Assembly: GCA_963732765.1 (NCBI GenBank)
Contig: CAVTAS010000010.1
Location: forward strand, 372,001 to 436,000
Length of the DNA: 64,000 nucleotides
Direction of reading: 5' to 3'
From: JANYHF01 sp963732765
GTDB lineage: Bacteria; Pseudomonadota; Alphaproteobacteria; Rhizobiales; Hyphomicrobiaceae
The translations under genes and the position numbers were made by a program. Every line of letters begins with the position of its first letter. The stretch's first letter is position 1. This document shows positions 56,603-64,000 of this stretch, one piece after another. A model generated the notes under the pieces. The model searched no databases. It was not told where the DNA came from and saw only the letters and a program-made list of their open reading frames with translations.

Positions 56603-56899
56603 GTGCGGGTCAAGAACTACAGCGAAGCTTTGCGATTTGCACGCTGCGCGGGCGAGGACGCCGCGAACCGACGCATGCGTAAGGCTGGCCGCAAGGTGAT
56701 GTCGTTGGACGACTATAATCACGCCGTCGATGTCATGGAGAAGATGCTCTTCGATCTTGGCTTTGACACCAGGGGTTGGATGGCAATGGCCGGCGTGCCG
56801 CGCAACGAGCCTCCCGAGCTGCCGAAGCCGAAAGCGACCAGAAGGTCCAAGCGACCCTCAAAGGCAGAGCCGGATCAGTTCAGCTTCGGCTTTGCCTGA
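56603..56899 (+). CDS. Small basic protein of unknown function
   Basis: I do not recognise this 98-residue protein. It begins at GTG 56603, ten bases after GGAGG, with VRVKNYSEALRFARCAGEDA, has a helical centre (MSLDDYNHAVDVMEKMLFDL) and ends with a Lys/Arg-rich tail and QFSFGF. A longer frame from TTG at 56549 is possible. It is divergent from the methyltransferase remnant and convergent with dinB, 16 bases apart. A DNA-associated role is possible from the charge, but this is not supported further. Confidence 0.6.
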   Translation: MRVKNYSEALRFARCAGEDAANRRMRKAGRKVMSLDDYNHAVDVMEKMLFDLGFDTRGWMAMAGVPRNEPPELPKPKATRRSKRPSKAEPDQFSFGFA

Positions 56900-56915
56900 G
56901 TCTGGCGGCCCCCCC

Positions 56916-58091
56916 TCACCCAAACAAATCCGGCGGATCGGCCTCTTCGGCTGACACCAGCCTATCCGCCCCGATCCCGATAAGCCGGAACAGCCTACCG
57001 TCGGCCTCGCGCTCGATCAGCGGCCTTGCCGCCTCGAACAGCACCGTCGCTTTCTGCGTTGGCACCGCGAGCTTCCGGCTGCGCGTCAACAGGGCGAACT
57101 TCGCTGTCTTCAGCTTCACCACCACCGTTCCCGCCGCTAGCCCAGCTTTCACCAATTGCCCGGCCACCCGCTCCGCCAGCGGCCGCGCTTCGGCCAGCAG
57201 GTCCGCCGCCTTCGACTTGTCCTTGCGGAACGTGTCCTCGGCTGAGACGCTCTTGGTCTCGCGGTCCGGGGTTACGACGCGGGCATCCTCGCCGATGGCA
57301 TAGCGCGCGAGCTGACGTCCGAAGCGGCCAAAGCGGATGACCAGTTCGCTCTCGCTCAGCTGCTGCAGATCGCCGATGGTCACGATGCCGCCTGCCTCAA
57401 GCCGCGCGGCGGTGGCGGGGCCGACGCCATTGATCTTGCCTACCGGCAGGCGGGCCAGGAAATCGTAGGCCTCGCCGCGCCCGATCACCGAGAAGCCGCG
57501 CGGCTTGTCGCGCTCGGAGGCGAGCTTGGCCAGGAGCTTGTTGGGGGCGAGGCCCATGCTGACGGTGATGCCGACCTCGATCTCGACGTCGCGGGCGATG
57601 CGGGCCAGCGCCTCGGCGGCCAAGCCGGGGCCGATGCGGTGGGCATCCGTTAAGTCGAGATAGGCCTCGTCCAGCGACACCGGCTCGATCACCTCGGTGG
57701 CGCCGCGCATGATGTCGCGGATCTGGTAGCCGACGCGTTTGTATTTGGCCATGTCGGGCTGGATGATGGTGGCCTTGGGGCAGAGTTCCATGGCGCGGAA
57801 CATCGGCATGGCCGAGCGCACGCCGTAGGTGCGCGCGACATAGCAGGCGGTCGTGACGACACCGCGACCGCCGGCATGGCCGACGATGACGGGCACGTCT
57901 TTCAGGCGCGGGCGGTCGCGCTTTTCCACCGACGCGTAGAAGGCGTCGCAATCGATATGGGCAATCGCGAGTTGCGCTAGTTCTTGGTGCCGCACCAGCC
58001 AGGTTGATCCGCAGCCGGCGCATATCCCGGCGTCGTCGGCGGGATCGGTGGCGCGCAGATCGCAGCAATGGCGGCAGACGTAGAGGGTCAT
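56916..58091 (-). CDS. dinB: DNA polymerase IV (Y family) with N-terminal Cys4 element
   Basis: Error-prone translesion polymerase. The 391-residue protein carries the Y-family motifs AIAHIDCDAFYASVEKRD and SLDEAYLDLTD, with the metal-binding acidic residues, VSMGLAPNKLLAKLASE and the helix-hairpin GVGPATAARLEAGG. It ends PPDLFG. Before the polymerase core is a short CxxC-x(n)-CxxC element (VCRHCC and CAGCGS), seen in other alphaproteobacterial DinB proteins. It may bind zinc. The start is ATG 58091 or 58097. No beta-clamp motif QLxLF is obvious at the end, though DLFG could serve. Confidence 0.95.
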   Translation of the reverse strand: MTLYVCRHCCDLRATDPADDAGICAGCGSTWLVRHQELAQLAIAHIDCDAFYASVEKRDRPRLKDVPVIVGHAGGRGVVTTACYVARTYGVRSAMPMFRAMELCPKATIIQPDMAKYKRVGYQIRDIMRGATEVIEPVSLDEAYLDLTDAHRIGPGLAAEALARIARDVEIEVGITVSMGLAPNKLLAKLASERDKPRGFSVIGRGEAYDFLARLPVGKINGVGPATAARLEAGGIVTIGDLQQLSESELVIRFGRFGRQLARYAIGEDARVVTPDRETKSVSAEDTFRKDKSKAADLLAEARPLAERVAGQLVKAGLAAGTVVVKLKTAKFALLTRSRKLAVPTQKATVLFEAARPLIEREADGRLFRLIGIGADRLVSAEEADPPDLFG

Positions 58092-58256
58092 GGCCATAGT
58101 GGTAGCAAGCGAGCCGGAAAATGACAGCGGCCCGTGACTTGTGCTTGCAACGGCTGATAACACGACGTGATTGTGCGGTGCGGTCGGTTTGTGAGAAATG
58201 GTGGGGTCGATGCGTTGAGTCGGGCGGCGCGCGGTAGCGGAATTTGCAGGACGGGC

Positions 58257-59630
58257 ATGACGGAACGACCACTCTTGATCGTGATCCTGGCGGCTGGCAA
58301 AGGCACGCGCATGCGCTCGGTGCTGCCCAAGGTGCTGCACCAGGTGGCGGGGCGGTCGCTTCTGAGCCACGTGATGGCGGCGGCGGGCGGAGCGGCGGCG
58401 AGCGCCGTCGCCGTCGTGACTGGCCCGGGCATGGACGACGTGCGCCAGGAGGCGAGCCGGCAACTGGCAGGCGTCCGCCTCTATGAGCAGACCAATCAGC
58501 GGGGTACAGCCGATGCGCTGCTGGCGGCGCGCGAGGCGCTGGCCGGGCAAACGGGCGATGTGGTCGTCCTGTTCGGCGACACGCCCCTCATGACATCGGC
58601 GACCATTGCGGCGGCGCAAGCCCAGCTGGCCCAGGCGCACATGGTGGTGGTGGGCTTCCAGGCTGCCAATCCATTTGGATACGGACGGATCCTCACCGAT
58701 GCCGCGGGAACCGTGACAGCGATCCGCGAGCACAAGGAAGCCAGCGACGCCGAACGGCAAGTCCGGCTGTGCAATTCCGGCGTGATGGCGTTCCGGTCCG
58801 AGCGATTGCTGGAGATCCTCGACGCCATCGGCAACGCCAATTCCAAGGGCGAGTTCTATCTCACCGACGCCGTAGAAATCGCACGTTCTAAAGGCTTAAG
58901 CGTCGCTTATGTCACCACTGACGAGGCCGAGACGCAAGGCATCAACGACCGCGCGCAGCTGGCCAATGTCGAAGCCCAGTGGCAGGCGAGGAAGCGTGCC
59001 GACGTGCTGGCGGGCGGGGCGACGCTGACCGCGCCCGAGACGGTCTATTTCTCCTACGACACCGTCATTGGCCAGGACGTGACCATCGAACCCTTCGTGG
59101 TGTTCGGACCTGGCGTCACCGTCGCCAACAACGTCAAAATCAGTGCGTTCACGCACATTGTCGGCTCCGACCGCAAGATCAAGACCGGTGCGAAAATCGC
59201 CGAGGGCGCGGAAATTGGCCCCTACGCCCGCATTCGTCCGGGTACGGATATTGGACGTAATGCGCATGTCGGCAACTTCGTCGAGGTCAAGAACGCGACC
59301 CTCGAAGACGGCGCCAAAGCCAATCATCTGACCTATCTCGGCGATGCCAGGATCGGGGCGGGCGCCAACATCGGCGCAGGCACCATCACCTGCAACTACG
59401 ATGGCTTCAACAAGCATCATACGAACATTGGCGCCGGGGCCTTCATAGGCTCGAACACGGCACTGGTGGCGCCGGTCAAGATCGGCGATCGCGCCATCGT
59501 TGGGGCAGGAAGTGTGATCACCAAGGACGTGGCCGCCGACGCATTGGCCGTGACCCGCGCGCCACATGAGGAGCGCCAGGGCTGGGCTGCTCGCTTCCGG
59601 ACCATGATGGAACGACGTAGGACAAAGTAG
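58257..59630 (+). CDS. glmU: Bifunctional GlmU (GlcN-1-P acetyltransferase / GlcNAc-1-P uridyltransferase)
   Basis: It makes UDP-GlcNAc for peptidoglycan and lipopolysaccharide. The 457-residue protein has the uridyltransferase half (VILAAGKGTRMRSVLPKVLH, GDTPLMTS, NSGVMAFRSERLLEIL) and the left-handed beta-helix acetyltransferase half from about residue 250 (FGPGVTVANNVKISAFTHIV, ICNYDG-type ITCNYDGFNKHHT, GAGSVITKDV). The start MTERPLLIVILAAG is chosen over upstream in-frame codons. It is divergent from dinB and 25 bases upstream of glmS. Confidence 0.97.
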   Translation: MTERPLLIVILAAGKGTRMRSVLPKVLHQVAGRSLLSHVMAAAGGAAASAVAVVTGPGMDDVRQEASRQLAGVRLYEQTNQRGTADALLAAREALAGQTGDVVVLFGDTPLMTSATIAAAQAQLAQAHMVVVGFQAANPFGYGRILTDAAGTVTAIREHKEASDAERQVRLCNSGVMAFRSERLLEILDAIGNANSKGEFYLTDAVEIARSKGLSVAYVTTDEAETQGINDRAQLANVEAQWQARKRADVLAGGATLTAPETVYFSYDTVIGQDVTIEPFVVFGPGVTVANNVKISAFTHIVGSDRKIKTGAKIAEGAEIGPYARIRPGTDIGRNAHVGNFVEVKNATLEDGAKANHLTYLGDARIGAGANIGAGTITCNYDGFNKHHTNIGAGAFIGSNTALVAPVKIGDRAIVGAGSVITKDVAADALAVTRAPHEERQGWAARFRTMMERRRTK

Positions 59631-59655
59631 GAATTTTCTAGGAAAGAACGAGACC

Positions 59656-61476
59656 ATGTGCGGAATTGTCGGAATCCTCGGTAAAGCCCTGGTCGCGGAC
59701 GATCTGGTCGATGCGCTGAAGCGGCTGGAGTATCGCGGCTATGATTCGGCCGGCATCGCGACCGTCGAAGGCGGCCATCTGGAACGCCGCCGTGCCGAGG
59801 GCAAGCTCAAGAACCTCGCCGCCCGGCTGGCCGAGGAGCCGTTGAAGGGCCGCACCGGCATCGGCCACACGCGCTGGGCCACCCACGGCAAACCGGTGGA
59901 GCGCAACGCCCATCCGCACATGAACGACAAGGTCGCGGTGGTCCACAATGGCATCATCGAGAACTTCCGTGAGCTGCGCGAAGAGCTGACCCGCAAGGGC
60001 TATGTGTTCGAGACCGAGACCGACACCGAGACGGTGCTTCATCTGGTCACGGACAATCTCAAGCTGGGCCTGAAACCCATCGAGGCGGCGCACAAGGCGC
60101 TGTCGCGGCTTCGCGGCGCCTATGCGCTGGGCATCATTTTTGCCGGCGACGACGACCTGATGGTGGCCGCCCGCCAGGGGCCGCCGCTGGCCATCGGTCA
60201 CGGCGACGGCGAGATCTATCTCGGCTCGGACGCCATCGCGCTGGCCGGTTTCACCAACCGCATCACCTATCTGGAAGATGGCGACTGGGCCGTGCTGCGC
60301 CGCAAGGGCGCCGAGATCTTCGATCTCGACGGCAAGCCGATCCCGCGCCAGGCAATTGTGTCGTCGGCCACCTCGCTGACGGTCGACAAGGGCAACTACC
60401 GCCACTTCATGCTAAAGGAAATCCATCAGCAGCCGGAAGTGATCGGCCATACGCTGGCAAATTATCTCGACCTTGTGACGGGTACGGTGGAATTCCCCGA
60501 CCTGGGGATTGACCTCAAGACCCTGGAGCGCGTCACCATCTCGGCTTGCGGCACGGCCTACTACGCCGGTGTGGTCGGCAAATACTGGCTAGAGAAGTAC
60601 GCTCGGCTGCCGGTCGATATCGATGTGGCCTCGGAGTTCCGCTATCGCGAGCCGCCGCTACCTAAGAACGGGCTGGCCGTGTTCATTTCCCAGTCGGGCG
60701 AAACCGCCGATACCCTGGCGTCGCTGCGCTACTGCAAGACCAACGGGCAGCGCATCGCCGCGATCGTGAACGTGCGCACGTCTTCAATCGCGCGCGAAAG
60801 CGACGTCGTGCTGCCGACGCTGGCTGGACCGGAAATCGGCGTCGCGTCCACCAAGGCCTTCACGTGCCAGTTATCGGCGCTAGCCTGCCTGGCCATCGCG
60901 GCGGGCAAGGCGCGCGGTGTGATCGGCCCCGAGCAGGAGCGTGAACTGGTGCAGGCGCTGGTCGAGGTGCCGCGCCTGATGGCGACCATCCTGCGCGACG
61001 AGCCGTCCTACGAGCGCGTCAGCCATCGGCTGGCCAAGGCGCGCGACGTGCTCTATTTCGGCCGCGGCATCCACTTCCCCATCGCCTTGGAAGGCGCGCT
61101 GAAGCTGAAGGAGATCTCCTATATCCACGCCGAGGGTTATGCCGCCGGCGAACTCAAGCACGGCCCCATCGCGCTGATCGACGAGAGCGTGCCTGTGATC
61201 GTGGTCGCACCCGAAGACGAGTTGTTCGAAAAGACCGTCTCCAACATGCAGGAAGTAGCGGCACGCGGCGGCGAGATCATCTTCGTCTCGGATGCGGACG
61301 CAGCGAAGTCCGGCTGCAAAGTGGCCGACTATCTGTCCATGCCCAAGGCGCATCCCTTCACCAATCCTCTGCTGGCCGCGGTGCCGGTGCAGCTCTTGGC
61401 CTACTACACCGCCGTTCAGATGGGCACCGACGTCGACCAGCCGCGCAATCTCGCCAAGTCGGTGACTGTGGAGTGA
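59656..61476 (+). CDS. glmS: Glutamine--fructose-6-phosphate aminotransferase (isomerizing)
   Basis: First committed step of amino-sugar synthesis. The 606-residue protein has the N-terminal nucleophile Cys2 after the initiator (MCGIVGILG), HTRWATHGKPVERNAHPH and the two SIS sugar-phosphate domains (ISACGTAYYAGVVGKYW, ISQSGETADTLASLRY, EGALKLKEISYIHAEGYAAG). It ends with the conserved DQPRNLAKSVTVE. It directly follows glmU, so the two UDP-GlcNAc genes are coexpressed. No glmS ribozyme is seen, as expected outside Firmicutes. Confidence 0.98.
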   Translation: MCGIVGILGKALVADDLVDALKRLEYRGYDSAGIATVEGGHLERRRAEGKLKNLAARLAEEPLKGRTGIGHTRWATHGKPVERNAHPHMNDKVAVVHNGIIENFRELREELTRKGYVFETETDTETVLHLVTDNLKLGLKPIEAAHKALSRLRGAYALGIIFAGDDDLMVAARQGPPLAIGHGDGEIYLGSDAIALAGFTNRITYLEDGDWAVLRRKGAEIFDLDGKPIPRQAIVSSATSLTVDKGNYRHFMLKEIHQQPEVIGHTLANYLDLVTGTVEFPDLGIDLKTLERVTISACGTAYYAGVVGKYWLEKYARLPVDIDVASEFRYREPPLPKNGLAVFISQSGETADTLASLRYCKTNGQRIAAIVNVRTSSIARESDVVLPTLAGPEIGVASTKAFTCQLSALACLAIAAGKARGVIGPEQERELVQALVEVPRLMATILRDEPSYERVSHRLAKARDVLYFGRGIHFPIALEGALKLKEISYIHAEGYAAGELKHGPIALIDESVPVIVVAPEDELFEKTVSNMQEVAARGGEIIFVSDADAAKSGCKVADYLSMPKAHPFTNPLLAAVPVQLLAYYTAVQMGTDVDQPRNLAKSVTVE

Positions 61477-61573
61477 AGGACTTGACAAGCGGTCCTGCAA
61501 TTGCCGGAATCACGCTGTTGTCGTAGGGGCTTGTTCCTGAACAGCGGGGGCTGGCGGCAAAGGAGAAGCGGGC

Positions 61574-62722
61574 ATGGCGCAAAAGCGCTCGCGCACGCGT
61601 TTGGGACTGGTTGGGTGCGCCGCTGTCGCGGCTGCGCTCTCCCTGGTGTTTGCCGGTGTCAGCAATGGCGCGGATGCGTCCTTGGCGGCCGCCCAGAAAG
61701 CCTTGAAATCGGGGAAGCCTGAGTTTGCCGTGAATACGCTGACGGCAGCACTCGCCGGCCCCGGGCTCAAGGGAGGGGACATTGCGCGCGCCTATTACCT
61801 GCGTGGCGTCGCCCACAGCAAGGCCGGCAACAAGACTGCCGCCATGGCGGATTTCAATCACGCTCTTTGGTTGAAGGGACTGTCGGACACCGAGCGCACC
61901 GAAGCCATAGCCGCCAGGGCTAAACTCTATCAGCAGGCCGGGGTTGCCGAGACGGCCGAGCCGCCCGCACCCGAAGTCGCGGTGGTTGCGGCACCCACCA
62001 AGCCCGCTGCGGCGCCGAAGGTCGTGACACGCAAGATTGTGGCGGCAGTCGAAGAGCCCGCTGCAGACGGTGCGGAAATTCCTCCCAATGCCGTGGAGAT
62101 CCCTGTCAGCGTCGAGGCCGCCGTCGCCGAAACGTCGACTTGGGGCAGCAAGCCGGTTGCCGAGAAGGCCAGCAACGGCAAGAAAATGAAGGGCGCAGCC
62201 GAACTCACGGTTGCCGAACAGCCAGCAGAACCGGCCGTCGCGCCCGAAGAGCTGCCGTGGAAAAACGCGGCGGCGCCTCAGGCAGCAAAGACCATGGCGG
62301 TGTCTCAAGACACGCCCGTCGATTCCATGTTTGGCAGCCTGTTTGGCGTGGCATCGACCAGCCCCACGCCGGCAGCGGTCAGCGCCCCTGCGCCCGAACC
62401 AGCGCCCGAGCAAGTTGCCAGCACCGCGCCTGCCGCTGCTCCCGCGCCAAAGCCCTCAGTCAAACCGTCCAAAGGAACCGTTTTCCTGCAAGTCGCCTCA
62501 CTGCGCTCGCCCAAAGAGGCCGACGCCCTCGCCGCCAAACTCACAGCTGAACAGGCCAAAGTCCTCGGCGGCGTCGGCACGCGCGTCAAGTCCGTGGTGC
62601 TCGGCAACATGGGCACCTTTTATGCCGTTCACGTCGGCCCGGTCGCTACCGCCGCTGCCGGCGAGGGGCTATGCAAAAAACTCCGAGGCAACGGTGTCGA
62701 CTGTTTCATAGCAACGCCCTAA
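61574..62722 (+). CDS. Exported SPOR-domain protein with a TPR-like N-terminal region
   Basis: The 382-residue product has a signal peptide (GLVGCAAVAAALSLVFAGVS, cleaved near NGA). A short TPR-like pair follows (ARAYYLRGVAHSKAGNKTAA), then a long Ala/Pro-rich linker and a C-terminal SPOR domain (KGTVFLQVASLRSPKEADAL, GTFYAVHVGPVATAAAGEGL). SPOR domains bind glycan strands without peptide stems at division sites, so it is probably a septal or wall-associated protein. It follows glmS by 97 bases, consistent with a cell-wall neighbourhood. Confidence 0.87.
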   Translation: MAQKRSRTRLGLVGCAAVAAALSLVFAGVSNGADASLAAAQKALKSGKPEFAVNTLTAALAGPGLKGGDIARAYYLRGVAHSKAGNKTAAMADFNHALWLKGLSDTERTEAIAARAKLYQQAGVAETAEPPAPEVAVVAAPTKPAAAPKVVTRKIVAAVEEPAADGAEIPPNAVEIPVSVEAAVAETSTWGSKPVAEKASNGKKMKGAAELTVAEQPAEPAVAPEELPWKNAAAPQAAKTMAVSQDTPVDSMFGSLFGVASTSPTPAAVSAPAPEPAPEQVASTAPAAAPAPKPSVKPSKGTVFLQVASLRSPKEADALAAKLTAEQAKVLGGVGTRVKSVVLGNMGTFYAVHVGPVATAAAGEGLCKKLRGNGVDCFIATP

Positions 62723-62783
62723 ACTGTGACCGCGCTTGGATCGCAAGGTCCCAGCGGGCGGAACGAGCGGGGCGAGGCATCAC

Positions 62784-63554
62784 ATGAAGCCTGACGAGCA
62801 GCGGACAGCTTCAGGTGGCCCTGGCCGGGACGGTCGCAGCAGCGGCAAGCCCGATGCGAGCGGCGATGCGCCCAACCCGATCCGCCTGATGTCGCGCTTG
62901 CGCAACTACTTCCTCACCGGGCTCATCATTGCCGGGCCGCTCGCTGTCACGCTCTCGATCGTGTGGTGGTGCGTCAATCTGGTCGATGGTTGGGTGAAGC
63001 CGATTGTTCCGGACATCTATGCTTGGCTGCGCGCCATTGTCCCGACGGCCTACCTGCCGACCGGGACGTCGCTTCCCGGTATCGGACTGCTGACGGCGGT
63101 TATCGGCCTCACCGTGATCGGCGCGCTGGCCGCCAATCTGCTCGGCCGCACACTGCTCAGCTACGCCGAGTTCTTTGTCGGCGGCATTCCCGTGCTGCGC
63201 TCGGTCTACAAACCGGTAAAGCAGATCTTCGAAACGGTGCTGAGCAAGGGCGACAGCAATTTCCGCAAGGCCGGCTTGATCGAGTTTCCTCGCAAGGGCG
63301 TCTTCTCTCTGGTGTTCGTATCGGGCGAAACACGCGGCGAAATCCCCACCAAGCTGCCGCAGGGTGAAGACATGATCACCGTCTTCATGCCCAGCTGCCC
63401 GCCCACCTCCGGCTTCTTGATGTTTGTGCGCCGCAGCGAACTGATCGTGCTCGACATGAGCGTGGAAGAGGCCGCCAAAATGGTGCTGTCGGCCGGCATC
63501 GTCTCGCCGGAGTGGCAGTACGAGGGCGGCGTCTTGACGCCAGCGGGGGCCTGA
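62784..63554 (+). CDS. DUF502 family inner-membrane protein
   Basis: The 256-residue protein has two membrane segments (YFLTGLIIAGPLAVTLSIVW, and LLTAVIGLTVIGALAANLLG) and the DUF502 core (FVGGIPVLRSVYKPVKQIFE, GVFSLVFVSGETRGEIP, VFMPSCPPTSGFLMFVRRSE). A hydrophilic Gly/Ser/Asp-rich N-terminal tail of about 35 residues precedes it. The family is widespread and its function unknown. ATG at 62784 follows GAGG. The TfoX-like gene starts two bases after its stop, so the two are coupled. Confidence 0.93.
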   Translation: MKPDEQRTASGGPGRDGRSSGKPDASGDAPNPIRLMSRLRNYFLTGLIIAGPLAVTLSIVWWCVNLVDGWVKPIVPDIYAWLRAIVPTAYLPTGTSLPGIGLLTAVIGLTVIGALAANLLGRTLLSYAEFFVGGIPVLRSVYKPVKQIFETVLSKGDSNFRKAGLIEFPRKGVFSLVFVSGETRGEIPTKLPQGEDMITVFMPSCPPTSGFLMFVRRSELIVLDMSVEEAAKMVLSAGIVSPEWQYEGGVLTPAGA

Positions 63555-63556
63555 CG

Positions 63557-63886
63557 ATGGCGACGGCGCAAGGCACGGTGGACTTCATTCTCGACCAGCT
63601 TGCCTCGGTCGGCGATGTCAGCGCGCGCAAAATGTTCGGTGAGTACGGCGTTTACAGCGGCGGCCGAATGGTCGCCCTGATTTGCGATGACCAATTGTTC
63701 GTGAAGCCCACCGCCGTTGGACGGGCCTTCGCTGGTGAAATCGAGGAGGCCCCGCCTTATCCCGGCGCCAAGCCATGCCTGCTGATCTCGGCGGACCAGA
63801 TCGAGGATAGCAAGTGGCTGTCGGAGCTGATCAGGCTGTCCGCAACGGAGCTGCCGCTGCCGAAGAAAAAGACCATCAAGAGCTGA
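63557..63886 (+). CDS. TfoX/Sxy N-terminal-domain protein
   Basis: The 109-residue protein has only the TfoX N-terminal domain: FILDQLASVGDVSARKMFGE, YGVYSGGRMVALICDDQLFV, KPCLLISADQIEDSKWLSEL. In Gammaproteobacteria, TfoX/Sxy controls competence genes. Single-domain versions are common in other phyla and no such role is shown for them. It follows the DUF502 gene by two bases. The last 114 bases of the window hold no supported gene. Confidence 0.9.
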   Translation: MATAQGTVDFILDQLASVGDVSARKMFGEYGVYSGGRMVALICDDQLFVKPTAVGRAFAGEIEEAPPYPGAKPCLLISADQIEDSKWLSELIRLSATELPLPKKKTIKS

Positions 63887-64000
63887 GCACCGTAGTGGAC
63901 CGACCACCAAAGTGTATGCGGCCACCTTTACGGCCAATTTCCTGGACTAGAACCATCTCAGATGACTGCTGCCAAGCAGCCGCGACGCGCGATGTGCGCT

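Noticed and set aside
56916..58760. Longer dinB start extending over the beginning of glmU.
   Set aside because: The extra N-terminus is low-complexity His/Arg-rich shadow sequence; the Cys4 element marks the natural start at about 58091.
63887..64000. Possible start of another gene near 63962 (ATG followed by a short open frame to the window end).
   Set aside because: Only 13 codons are visible, there is no ribosome binding site and no family similarity can be judged.

Overview
The window looks like a high-GC chromosome segment from an alphaproteobacterium, most likely of the order Hyphomicrobiales (Rhizobiales). The evidence is a 5-aminolevulinate synthase (Shemin pathway), a fused ispDF divergent from dusB-ntrB-ntrC, a thrB-rnhA overlap, a TIGR03808-type Tat protein, a DinB with an N-terminal Cys4 element, and SPOR and DUF502 proteins around glmU-glmS. 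No rRNA, tRNA, CRISPR array or insertion sequence was recognised.

Layout. 1-7.8 kb: end of a TolC-like protein, a tandem universal stress protein, hemA, a homocysteine methyltransferase homologue, TusA, thrB, a frameshifted rnhA, a peroxiredoxin, a DsbD alpha-domain protein and YqgE. 7.8-13.4 kb: ntrC-ntrB-dusB facing away from ispDF, then a MarR regulator closed by a clear terminator. 13.5-18.6 kb: methylmalonyl-CoA mutase small and large subunits, separated by a GFA-type gene and an Uma2-type gene, the large subunit frameshifted. 18.6-28.5 kb: Pcp, a Tat-exported beta-helix protein, an Atm1-type exporter, a large Ala/Pro-rich membrane-anchored protein, LOG, an M48 protease and a frameshifted L,D-transpeptidase. 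28.6-35.1 kb: cimA, cysS, an isochorismatase-fold protein without its cysteine, a Tat-exported phosphoesterase, a YbgC-type thioesterase and an orphan NarL-type response regulator.

35.6-49.5 kb is the most unusual block. It holds a roughly 2,640-codon RTX animal-haem peroxidase (MopA-like) carrying about 25 or more frame changes in its first 5.2 kb and none in its last 2.7 kb. An HlyC-family acyltransferase homologue without the usual catalytic His and Asp follows. Next come a membrane protein with a Sel1-like repeat, a long periplasmic coiled-coil protein and a phosphate-binding-protein/OmpA fusion. Together they may form an envelope or secretion system around the RTX enzyme. No type I ABC transporter lies beside them.

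49.7-53.1 kb: a four-gene run of a frameshifted BNR-repeat protein, a MoaD/ThiS-like protein, a GcvT/DmdA-like protein and a crotonase. A PLP decarboxylase follows on the other strand. 54.6-56.5 kb: the two ends of a DNA methyltransferase gene flank a two-gene, lower-GC cassette (an unknown protein plus DUF1828/DUF1829), each junction being a 4-base start/stop overlap. This is a candidate accessory or defence module. 56.6-63.9 kb: a small unknown gene, dinB, glmU-glmS (UDP-GlcNAc supply), a SPOR protein, a DUF502 protein and a TfoX-N protein.

Outside the peroxidase, seven single-base frame changes were located in rnhA, mutB, the L,D-transpeptidase and the BNR gene, and all are gains of one base. 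This may mean residual sequencing errors, so pseudogene status should be read with caution.
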